NCBI RefSeq assembly: GCF_003073045.1
Contig: NC_037597.1
Location: 5,452,717-5,516,716 of the forward strand
Source of the DNA: Pomacea canaliculata
Taxonomy: Eukaryota > Mollusca > Gastropoda > Architaenioglossa > Ampullariidae
DNA length: 64,000 nt
Direction: 5' to 3'
Part shown: in pieces, positions 24,842-36,651 of the stretch
Layout: every line of letters begins with the position of its first letter
How positions within the stretch are numbered: position 1 is the stretch's first letter
Notes under the pieces: model-generated
What the model saw: the letters and a program-made list of their open reading frames with translations, nothing else
Database searches by the model: none
What the model was told of the DNA's origin: nothing
Made by a program: the position numbers and the translations under genes

Positions 24842-26676
24842 ATTCTTTTTGTTTAGGCTCGCTGAGACTAACAGCAGATAACTTTGCGAAAGAAGCTAAG
24901 CGTTGGTCTCGGCAGACAGACAGACGGCAGTCCTACTATACATATCCATGACGACGTGTATGCAGACATCGCTGATGCACATAGATCCAGAATCTAATCT
25001 ACACAACATGTAGCAACGTATGTGGTTCGTAAATCCAAACTGGAAAGCAGCATAATCCACAATGTCAGAACACTTAAAAATAATTGTCAGTGAAGGAGCC
25101 GCAGAATCCTGTACAGTCAAAAATCAAAGCAAGATGGCAAACAAAAATCAGGCAGAAGCTGTACAACAGAACAGGAGGCAGAAGCCGTTAGTGGAAGAAA
25201 AATGTCATTTGTAAGAAACGACGCAGCACAAGGACTGAATAACAAATAATCCATAACATAGGCATGCGGTGCAACTAAACATCACAGACAGGAAAATCAA
25301 AACTCGATGTACATCCATAGATGAGGCAAAACGACAGAAAGTTATTTCCCTGCAGCCATGTTATTATAATAATAATAATGTGAACATGTAACACGCAACA
25401 GCACGACCAAGATAGATCGCTCTCTCTGCACAAACTAATGACGATAAATGAAAGATAACAGCCATGCAGTGGAATTAAGCGTTTATATCTAAAAGTACAC
25501 TGAACAGTTTGTCAAACGGACAGCATTCTCGTGCGATAATCAGACTACTCAATCCCTCTTTATCAGCATGTAAAAAACAGAAAGAATATATATATCGAAA
25601 CTCCAACATCTGACATCAAACGATTTTTATATAACAGGATACACTGTATAGATTAAAGTTTACTTTTTTATTGTTCTCGATTAATGATAAGGACAATATA
25701 GCTATTATCAAAATATCGAGAGCACGTGCATATATTCCTATAATGAAGTTTCTGTTGCTTTCATAATTTGTCAACAGTTGTTTCTCATTCCGTTCTTCGT
25801 ATATTCTGCCCATGCTCTGTTGTGAAATTAGTACAATGTCGCGCTGAGTCAACGGCACCGGAAGTCTCCATACCCCATCAACCACGCGCTAAATGTTCCT
25901 GCCCTAAAATCCTGCAGCAGCAACCCAGAATAACGATCTTACAGACGTGAAAAAAAAATTAATTATTTATTTAGTATATGAAAAGATGGCTACTATGTAA
26001 CTAACTCTAATATTTAAAAAGATTAATTTTTGTGAGCAGATTATTTCAAGCTACACAACAATTACGCCTTCCATGTTGTCAAGGTAAACATAACTTTCAT
26101 ATGAGTAAATATATGAAAGTTATTGATGCGCATTAATGTGTAAATGTAATGTGTAAAGCAAATAAATTTACAGAGCAAACATTTAAACATTTACCCTATA
26201 CATGTACTTTCTTCTGCATTATTATCGTATATGCTCACGAATTATAATAACCGGCAGATATATTAAAAGCCTTCAACAACTGTTTACACATTTACAGAGA
26301 TAACGCCGTAAGTTACAAAGTAGTGCACACTTATCTTTAACGCGCATACAATATGTTTATGACCAGATTATGCGTCGACCGTGATTTCAGTAAATCTCGC
26401 ATATGAAATCGAGTTAGAATTTCAATTTCTCCACGATGCCATGTTTTCCGTTTTCCGAAAGTGCCTTATTCCACCGTAAAGTTGCTTCATGAAATCGTCG
26501 GGTAGCGTAGCCTTTCTAACGCTGCTCGACCGTGAACTCGTACGACTCGGTCGAGTGCTCCTGTTTAATAGAAAACGGAGACGAGAAAGCCTCACAAAAC
26601 GCAGTACCGAGCTGCACTGAGCAGCGAATACTGGCTGTACTATTAAACCACAGCGTAACGTTTGTTATATTATTAT

Positions 26677-29600
26677 ATGGCAGGGACAAATCTCATCAAT
26701 GACTACATTGCAGGAGCAATTGGAGGTAAGAATTTAATTCAGAATTAACAACTGCGAAATATATAATGTATTTTAAAAATGCCAAGTCAAAGTTTCGTCA
26801 CTTAGAATTTCTTCCATTGCAAGGTGCTTATATATGAACATATGTTCCCAACGCATGACACAGACATATGCACAGAGCCATACAGAAACACTGCGCATAA
26901 AGCGAAAGCAAAAATTGTGATAAAACGTTAAATTGCGAAAAAAACTTTCTATTGAGGTCACAAGTTATAATACTTAAGCATGCAGGTGCACTGTTAGCTA
27001 CCTTTATCATCTGGGTTAAATATTTGTCTTTTTAGTGACTCCATCTGAAAAATGCAAGGCATGTGTACGACACACATACACACACAAAATCAAGGTGCTC
27101 ATGCTACCGCTTCTGACTGTATATGCACTAAAGGGTTAAGTCATTCACTTTTCATCAATGATCTTCAATAGAATGGTCTTAATTTTTCAAGCAGTAAATG
27201 ATACAAATGAACTAAATTTTGTTTTTTGGTAGGGTGTGCTGGAATGGCAGTGGGCCATCCATTGGACACCATCAAGGTTGGTAGGATAAAAAAAAGGAAA
27301 ATTTTTGGGGTATTTTGATTTTATATTTAGCTTATGTTTGGCTTTTTTTAAATCTTATCTTCCCCCGTATTTATATTTCTACTACGTTTACCACAATAAA
27401 ATTGAAAGATAGATATGAGGGTTTCAAGCATTTATACATACCTCGCAAAATTCAATATTGCTAATCTGTAAGCATATGTGCGTGTGTGTGCACGAAGCTA
27501 CCAGTAACAAGGCTAAAAGGATCAACATAAAATATATGCAAATTTTAATGTTATTTATAGTTGTGTAAGTAAATATTTTTGAGAAAATGCAGATGTTAAA
27601 TAATTTAGAAAATAATTCTGCATCTCTAGGTACAGATGCAAACACAGGACTGTTACAAAGGCATTCAAGATTGTGTGGTCAGTGTGTCACACCAAAAATT
27701 AGTAAGTACATTGCTCCATAGTAAGCGCTTTATATTTTTTTGTGCTGCATTTCTTATCATATAGCAGTTCGGTGCTGAATAAAGTTAAAGTAGTAACATG
27801 TTAACTCGCTCTAATCTATATAGAGAACAGAAATTCAGACATCTGTTTCAGACACATTCTTGTGCAAGATATACTGTGCAAATAGCTGTAGAAACATCTG
27901 AGCTTTTTCCTCATTTTTTTCCCTTTGGAGTTATTTCTTTATGTACTGGTTTTAATCTTCTAAATTTTTATATTTGATGCATTAGTTCTAGATTCTGTAA
28001 AACTGTGTCCCCATATGCTGTGAACGTGTTACTGGCTTTTTGTCAGCATTTTTTTTTTACATATTCCTGTGTATTGAATTCAGTGCTTTTCAGAAGCAGT
28101 GTTGACACAAGCCAGATAGGTGACCTACTTATCGTTACCTTCTATTGTTGCTTCAGAAGCATGCTGCATAGAACCCCAAAATACAGTCACGTGTAAATAG
28201 TATAGCAGAGAACCTGTTTAAACAACAAAAGAAAGGAAAACAAATCTTTGCACATCTATAGAAATGTTTTTGAATAGGAGAGCTCATGTAAAAGGAATTT
28301 TTCCAAGCTTTGCTTTAGACGATTTAAGCAGGGTTTTCAGAAACTGCCAAGTATAAAGCAAGAGAGAGTTGTTTGGAGGGAGGTGGTAAGAACTGCTTCA
28401 GGTAATAGTATCTTTATTGCTGATGTTTTTATCCATCTTATGTATTTCTGATGAAAAGACGTAAAATTGCTGGGATCATTTTAATACAGTCTAGGCATAT
28501 TAAAGGGAATTCATGCATGACTGAAATTGTGAATGCCTTTGCATTCCTAGGCTCACCAGATTCCCCTCCCCTTCAAAAGATTGTGTGCTTGGCCTTAGCT
28601 CTTTTCCCTCCATTTTAATGATTTTACAAGGAACATTCATGCACATGATTGTCATCTAATTTATTTTCTCAAAAGTAATTATTATTTGAAATTAGCATGT
28701 TATTTAGAGCCATAATCTGATTGTGGTATTTGTTATCCTTACAGAGCAAGGGCTTCTTCCGTGGCATGTCTTGGCCATTGGCATCCTTTGCTTTTGTGAA
28801 TTCAGCTTACTTTGGAGCATATGGACATGTACTTTCATGGTTTGAACATCATCAGCGAACTCAAGAAAGTCCTCATCGCTTGCAGGTCTTTACAGCTGGT
28901 CTTGTTGCAACATTTCCAACAGGCTTCATTGCTTGTCCCATTGACGTCATCAAGGTCACACTGCAGGCACAGATCCAACACGACCCTCACCTTCCTCCAA
29001 GCAGAGGTCAGTACCTATTTGCTATGGTCACTGTCTCTCTTTCTCATGCATGTGTTCACACACCCAGTCTTCAGTTTTTTCTAAATCATAACGGTGCTTT
29101 GATCTTTAAATATATGCAAAAAAATTAAATAAAGCTACACAACTTTTTTTTTCACTTTGCCTCTACTTTGCTATTATCAATCATCACTAACCATTCCTCA
29201 GACCACAAATATCCTTCGCATTATAGGTCTACTATACAAACTAGTCCCCAAGTTATTTGAGAGATTTGGACATTATTAAACTTTACACTTCTGATTTCAT
29301 TTTACTCTTTACAATGTTGTGATCTGTTTTCTATTTTGCATGTTAAAAAAAAAAAGTAGATGATGCATAAATGCTGCTCAAAACAGGTGTATGAAAAGCA
29401 AGGATGATTTAGGCGATGTATTCAAGATGTCTTAAAATAGAAAATCTAGATGATGTATATTGTTAATTACCAGTACTGTTTGAATGCAGATTCAAGGTTC
29501 TACAGTGGGCCACTCGAGCAACACGGACAATCTTTAAACAAAATGGCATTCGAGGACTTTACAGAGGTTTCTGGACACAGCTTGCAAGGGACTGCCCAGC

Positions 29601-29946
29601 AAATGCCATCTATATGACATTCTATGAGATTGTGGGCCACGAGTCTCGTGTGTATCTACATCAGATTCCTAGCACAGCTGTTAACTTTGTCTGTGGTGGA
29701 GTTGCTGGTGTTGTAAGTTGGATGGCCATAATGCCAATTGATTTTGTGAAGAGTCGCATACAGGCAGATCCAGAACGCACTATGTACCAGGGATTCTGGG
29801 ACTGTGCCAGACAGGCATATGCTGAGGGTGGTATGAAGATTTTTTTCCGTGGAGCATTAGCAGTTTGCTTACGAGCTTTTCCTGTAAATGCAGTGACACT
29901 AATGGTATACACAGAAATTCTACAGTATTTGAATAAGATTAATTAG
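26677..29946 (+). CDS. Mitochondrial carrier, SLC25A45/47/48 group
   Basis: This is a six-helix solute carrier of the mitochondrial inner membrane; the SLC25A45/47/48 branch is thought to handle amino-acid or carnitine-type metabolites. The exons are 26677-26725, 27233-27276, 27630-27701, 28745-29006 and 29490-29946, about 294 residues, the usual size. All three repeats show the carrier signature: GHPLDTIK with VQMQTQ, CPIDVIKVTLQAQ, and MPIDFVKSRIQADP. The C-terminal FFRGALAVCLRAFPVNAVT is diagnostic of this branch. The start ATG is followed by AGTNLINDYIAGAIGG, leading straight into helix 1. Exon 5 begins in the expected frame as SRFYSGPLE but continues (ATRTIFKQNGIRGLYRGFWT) in another. 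Its length, 457 nt, is one base short of what the phases need, so a missing base near 29510-29520 is likely. Which of the three human members is closest was not resolved. Confidence 0.9.
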
Positions 29947-31212
29947 TGAATGTTGCTCAAATGTGCTTTGCAAATTTATGTGCTTTTCCTGATGCAGTAG
30001 AGCATCCTTTGCATTCACATAGCACAGCCATATCATGAGAAATGATGAAAAGAAGCATTTATCATTCCCAGCCTTCCCCATTTTGGGGTTTTGGTAGGGC
30101 CACTTACCTCATGCACAATCAGAACTTTAGGAAACTGTTTTTTTTTCTTCTCTTATTTGTGACTTCTGTTAAACATATAAACTTGCCATCTATTTTTAAT
30201 GTGATTTTGTCAACATTTGTATTCCAACTACATCTTTATACACCATTATATAGAAATTTAAAACTTCTTAATAAAAAGATATTGTCTACTTAATTCTTTC
30301 ACAGTGCTTCTTTTAAGTCCATTGAGCTTGATGTTCTTGACATTACATGAAATGTACATTATTGTTAGTAGTATGTATTCACCATTTAAACAAATTTAGT
30401 GCCTTGAAGTACATTTCAGAGCCTGCAAAAACATCTGCGCACAATGCATTTGCAATTATGCATTGGCAGTCCCCAAAACTAAGGCATCTGTCATAGTTTT
30501 GACTAATTTCAAATTGACCTGACCACATTATTGCCAAATGTAGAAAACATTGGATCTGTGCACCAAGCTACGTATTTTTAACTATTTTTTTCAGATTTTA
30601 GCATAGGTTTTAACATGATAGGCTTGGCTAACCTTGTCTCTGGCATCCAGAGTGTTGGCTATGAATGAACATTACACAAACTCTACTTCAATTATTTGTG
30701 TAAATTCTTGCCCAGCAAGTGCCAAGATTTTATCATTCCATCAACACTTAAAAATGGACAGATGGGTTACCCTCACCCTAGCATATCAAAGTTTTCATGA
30801 AATAATTTTTATTCCATTTAATTTATAATTACTTTCTAGAAAATTATACAAAAACTTTTCTCTAAACTGTTCATTGTATACACTATTTTGTGTACCGACT
30901 GCATTTTATGGTACTTGTTATACTGTATTATTTTTTTGCTTGTTAATCTTTTCTAATGGCCTTTACGCTTTCACTGGCCCTGCAATAAAAAACTGCACTG
31001 GCTGTCAAAGATGTCTGTTTATCACCAAACAAAACCACATGCTTCAATTTTGCAAACCAGTTTAGTCCCTATTTTCTTGAGGTCAGCAGAAAAGGGTCAT
31101 ATTTACAAATAAAGAAATGAATTACCGCAATGCTTTTACAAAAACACTATTTATTATCACGTGACTTAAATTACGCGCACACACACACATATATATACAG
31201 AGATTCCTTTTA
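29947..31212. other. Convergent 3' region between the carrier and POLR3F
   Basis: Both neighbouring genes end here. An AATAAA at 30270-30275 is the likely polyadenylation signal of the carrier, about 325 bp after its stop. The remainder is AT-rich and shows no exon. Confidence 0.6.
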
Positions 31213-34200
31213 TCATAACTCCAGCCAGTCTCTCATATAGACGCATGTTCCCGGTGAAATAGCACCACCTTCATGACAATGACTCGAGACCTGCAACCAA
31301 AAATTTTTTTAAAATATTGTTTTATAAAAAAAAATGACAACTGGCGACCGATGATATTGATAAAGACAGACCATTATAAACAAATAACAAGTTTGCTTCA
31401 TTATTTTACCTGCTTGAACACAATGCTTAGGTGAAAAACAACTGCCAACACAAAGGGGCTATGTTTTAAAGGAAAAAGCAATTCAAATGGTTAATTGGGA
31501 TTAACTGATAGATGCTGATATTCTAAATTATGTCTGATCACAATTTCAGGCTGCAAAAAGTTTTTTTTTTTTTTACTAACAATCACCTCTACGACACTTG
31601 TGTAAGGCAGTCCAAGTAAGCTGTCTTGTTATGTTGTGACATACTGCAAGCTTTCTGTGCTTTTCAGCTTCCAGTGCAAGCTAGAAATCAATGTCAGCAA
31701 AACTGCCAACAGCAATACAACATCATCAACTTGCCAAATGGTTTAGTACACAACTGCTGTCACTACTCCAGCATTGCAGCACTCTTTTTTCTCCAATAGG
31801 TCCTATTACATTAATAGATTATAGTTTTTTTTTTTTTACAAACATGGCGACCTGAGTTGGTCCAAAGCTTTGTTTTCAATGTGAGTGAAAGTGAACAATT
31901 ATTTTGCAACCTAAAATTTTGATTAGACAACTGAATGAAAAGGGGAAGGGCTTCCTACAGCATTGACAGATACTCATTTTTATTAGTGCAGTGCCAATAT
32001 CAACCACTCATTTCTTAGCTTCTTGCCTGCCTCAAAATGGAATAGAACTATACATGTAATGATACATTCAAGCACAGCAAATAAGCTGGGAAAGGTTGCT
32101 GGATGAGCAAGGTAAATGTTCTGAGCAAATCCAGTTTCGCGCATTAAAGGTTACTGATTTTACAAAAACTAGATTAAAATGAATAAGCCACAACTGACCG
32201 GACATGTTCCACAGGGCATTCTCATTAGACCTGTAGTCTCTATCAACGGTTTAGAAAGTCTGTACACTTTAACATGGGAATCACCCTAGATCCACTTGCT
32301 CCAACACGGGTGCTTTGTGTGATTTTGCCATCAAAAATGAGAGTGTTGAGAATGGTCACTATATCCTCCACTTTGAGCTGAACCTGAACAAAAATCATTG
32401 TATATTATGTACATTACTTTTTTTTTAAAAAACACCAAACTAACAAACTATAACAGCAAATTTTGTCAAGAAGTTTGAATTTCTTGAGCTCTCATCTACG
32501 AACATTTCATTTTGAAAAAAGCCAAACTCAGAAATCATGCATGTATATTAAAAGCTCTAGCAATCCCTTTCTGAAATACCTACAGTAATTAGTGTCACTT
32601 GACTGTTACTATGTTCACTTCCATGTTCCTGGCAACGTTCATTTTTCATCTTTATCATGTAATGGGATTTAGCCTAATACACACAACAAAAAAATTTCTG
32701 CAACCATAATACTTTGCTTCACCTGGACTTTATGCGATCTAACTGCTTAATAACATTGATGTGCTGCTCAAAATTCCAATTTATAGCAGAAAACTGCTTT
32801 CTTGAATAAAATGAAAAATAAAACTGTCTGCTTGTGAAAGGTAAAGGATTGAATTTTATCCATAAAATCTTTGTCTGCATCCACATTGAGCAGATGTATG
32901 CCAGAGAAAAGTCACTTTGTGTTGAAGTCTGATCCATGCCAACCAAAGGGTCTGAAGATGGTAGATGTTCATTAATCAAAGGTTCTGCAATAGCAGGTTT
33001 TATAACATTGAAAAAAATAAAGCCCAGATGGAAAGTCCGAACATACTGTGACAACCCGTAGCTGTGTAATGTAGCCGAGTACTTCCTCTGCTGTGGCTGT
33101 TGCTGCGTTGCTGTGAGATAGGATCCATGTGCTGTTCTCTGGCTGATGCTGCCTGAAAGCAGGATGATTTGTCATCAAAAACAAGATTTTCAAACAACCC
33201 ATATCCTTTCATTTGTAAGGTGTGAAGAATTTTTAAGACAATGTTGCAATGATGAATACTAACAACTATAAAGAGAACTCAAAAGAAGGGAAAGAGGAAA
33301 AAGGTATAAGTAAAAGACAAACTGAGAAAAACAAAACATAATGTCAACAGGCTTGCATTTTAAACACCTGCAAGTTATGAGGCTGTGACCAAGACAATGG
33401 CAACAGGTTTGCATTTTAACTTAGTCAACTGAACTGAAGCTAATTTGCATCTGTTGATGTGAATTGCATATAAAGAGTTATTATGCAAGTTTTCAGGCAA
33501 CTATGGCAAAGAAAGTAAAAAAAAACTTGCCTTTTGTTCCAGAAACTTGTAGCACTGTTGATTCAAGAGGTCAACAAGTTCTGATTCAAAGTCTTGGTCA
33601 CTGTACCAAGCTCCCCCAGTTACTGAACTGTCAGGCTCAAGGTTAAACAGCATATACACTTTCTTCTTAGGTGCCTATCAAAACAGTTAAAAAAAAAAAC
33701 CCTTTAAGTTCTCACACAGTATAGCTGGCAACTCAATTAAAGATAAAGAAATATACAGCCATGCCAAAATAATGATTATGTAAGATTTTATTCATAAATG
33801 AGTTACTGATAAAATGTCTCAAATCATCGGCTTTCATTTAACAATAATGAGAATTTAATATTTTTATCAATAAAAGATATAATATGTTACACCCAATTCC
33901 CATTATTTAAAAAATACCTGTTAAAAAACACAAAATGATGTTTAACAAGTGTGTTGTCATATGCACATAGACACAGGACAGCAGTGAGACAGCTATAGAC
34001 TATACAAAAATGTTAATTCTACAAAAAATTATCCATTGAAATCCATAATAACATTCAGCTTGACATGCTTTAATATGACTCAACACCAGAAATTAACACT
34101 AATTTATAGGACAAGCAAAACTTAAAGAAGATCATTTGCTTTCAGCTAGCTAGCTCATCCAAATGATTTAGCAGCACAAACACAAGGACAACATTTACTT

Positions 34201-36352
34201 GAGAAGATCCAGCACTCACAGCCACAGATTTCACAGCTTTTATTAGCTCCTTATTTTCAAGGTTTTTCAAAACTTTATTGAGCTGTGTCAGAGGTAGGTT
34301 ACTTTTTGAACGAATGTCTCTAATCCATATTCCTGCAAAAGTAAACACACAGTATGTTGGTCCGCTAGGCAAATGATACAATCCAGAGGAATCTTAGTAC
34401 CCTGCCAAAATGCATTCTGTATTTATGTCCTTATAAGGGCTTAACTTCAGCTAAAAGATCAGTCATTCCTTCACTTATAAGCCTTTGTAAGTGCCCGAGA
34501 TATCCAACAGCAATATTCATTCAAACAATATCTGCAATAATAGTGGTCAATTTTCTTCAACCTCCTGTTGATTCCACTTCAGATTTGGACCACCAACCCC
34601 AATTATTTTTAGCCTGTTTTCTTACCTTCTAGATTTCATCTAAAGCTTAACACACTCAGGTAATAACATTGCTTAATCCCACTTCCCACCAACTATAAAA
34701 ATGAAAGCAACTTGTAATTTATTGACATGAAGCAACTGGTGTAAATCTTTACCTTTATTGTCTGCCTCTTTAATGATTTGATAAACAAGTTTATCTTGTG
34801 TGTCAGTACCTTTCAACTGACTACAGAAGAAACAAAGAAAACAATCAGCTGAGTGGTATATACAATATTCACCTGCACTTTCAATTTTCTATTAATGCCA
34901 ACTTTATATATCATTTCAAAGAAACTATTACTTTTTTATGTGTTCCAGTGATCATGCCTGTCAGACTTTAAATCTTTTACAGTTACAAAGAGATATTACT
35001 ACTTAAAGAAATTAACTTATATGTACCAGCTATTATCACAAACTTTAAATAACAAATACCACAAAAATAAACTTCTGTAAGGTGACTTACACCTATCACA
35101 AGTGCTTATAAAGGCAAAGCCAAAAGCAATTGAAAGGGCTTCAAACTAAAAGAAATTAAATATAGATCATGCTTGCTGAAATGATATGCTTGCAAATACA
35201 TGTATATTTTAGAAAAACTTTTCTCTTACTTATCTCCAGCAGTGTCTTTCAGCCTATACAGGAGTCTCTGGCCTATCTGTAAAAGATCAATGCATCCCTG
35301 CAACAAAGTAATCCAATCAGTACTTGAAACAAATTACCAGCTTTTCTTCTATTCATTGATTTATGTAAATCATCATTGAATATACTGGGAAACAGCAAAA
35401 ACTTGGCAAAATATAAAAACAGTAAAGAGTAGGTACAGATCATTTCTGACATAAAACAAACTAAAAAAAAAGAACTAAAAAAAAGGGGGATCAACAATAA
35501 CAGTAATATGATATAATATTAAGTTTTGTACAGAGGGATGGAAGCTAGTAGCAGAGGAAGTATTTGGCCTACACCTAAGCAGCAATGTGCAGGACTATGG
35601 AGATAAATGTGTTGATATTTGTGTTGGTCAATGGTGGTATTTTATTACAATCATGTGACTTAATTTGAAGCTTTGCCCAGTTTTAGTGCGGCACATTGGT
35701 TGAATGAAGTGTCAGCTGCTAGCCTCCATAAATAAACTTTGTTATGTAAAATATTACACATAAATTTCTTGATACACACTGTAGTAAGAAGCTTGTTGAT
35801 TGCTGCTACCCTCTGCTGAACATCGCAATGTGATAAACCTTGTTCAATAATCTTGTTATCAATACCATCTGGATTCTTCTGGCAAAGGTCTAGAATACTG
35901 GAATCAGAGATAAACAGTTCTGTTAATACGAGACCACACAGCTTTAGTTGTCCAACTGAGGTATAATAAACAACTGTCAAGTACTCAATTTTATCACTAC
36001 TACTTGTATCAATCTAGTAATTGTCATCATGGTTAGAACAATACATTATTTTAAGTATTATATTAAAAATACAAGATTCAAATCACATCGAAAAAAAAAA
36101 AAACAAATAAAACTAAATGTGCAAGTGGTGTATTAACCTTAAATAAATATGAGAACAAATTCAATTTTGGTTTTCCCTTCACCTAATCAACATTTAATCG
36201 ATATACAAATAACACTGACACAAACGCTGCCACACGTTGATATAAGCTATATAATCCAGAAATTGTGAAATTTTAGCTTCTTACACTTTTTCGATATCAG
36301 TTTCTTCCACTGGCTCTTGTTTTACAACTGGCATTCCAGTCGGCTGGGCCAT
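31213..36352 (-). CDS. POLR3F: RNA polymerase III subunit RPC6
   Basis: RPC6 is the winged-helix subunit of the Pol III initiation subcomplex (with RPC3 and RPC7) that helps open promoters and contacts TFIIIB. Nine exons: 36285-36352, 35780-35897, 35230-35297, 34753-34820, 34220-34332, 33531-33674, 33047-33152, 32199-32383 and 31213-31290, about 315 residues against 316 in human. Motifs include DVQQRVAAINKLL, DKLVYQIIKEADNKGIWIRD, LNKVLKNLENKELIKAVKSV, VTGGAWYSDQDFESELVDLL and the C-terminal iron-sulphur cysteines in GLMRMPCGTCP and SSHCHEGGAISPGTCVYM. Intron 6 uses a GC donor (AAG|GCAAGT). Exon 7 (106 nt) has one base too many and exon 8 (185 nt) one too few for the flanking phases, and the conserved reading switches frame inside each. 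With nine introns and full conservation I take these as assembly errors. Confidence 0.95.
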
Positions 36353-36651
36353 TGCCTGAGAACTTCACTGATCGAAAGGCGAGGCGTGTGAAGATAAAGC
36401 TAGGCAGAATTAAATATCAAACCATTTGAGCATATTATGAAACGGGAATACGTTTCTAAAATTAAAATACATTACAGAAAAAGAGAGAACGACAGTTTTC
36501 TAAGAACAAGAAAAAAGTTTCACATCACTAACAAAACTGACCACCCACATAAATTATTCACGTTAGCATTCTGAAATATTGTAAACGTACAAACACTCTT
36601 ACTGTTAGCCGTCTCTCAGTGCCGCTGGTCAGTGCAAAGATCGTCAGCAGA
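36353..36651. promoter_or_regulatory. Head-to-head promoter interval of POLR3F and GSTZ1-A
   Basis: Only 299 bp separate the divergent start codons, so the two genes almost certainly share promoter sequence. I see no clear TATA box or CRE in it. Confidence 0.55.

Larger units (their letters stand above)
20701..26676. other. Intergenic region between two divergent genes
   Basis: About 6 kb lies between the minus-strand gene ending its 5' side near 20.7 kb and the plus-strand carrier starting at 26677. It contains the CpG-rich zone, GGT/GGA and CAA microsatellites, a palindromic NRF1-type site near 22.36 kb and a duplicated 42 bp block near 24.8 kb. Open frames here are short, and one is just a translated CAA repeat. 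No exon could be supported. Confidence 0.6.
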
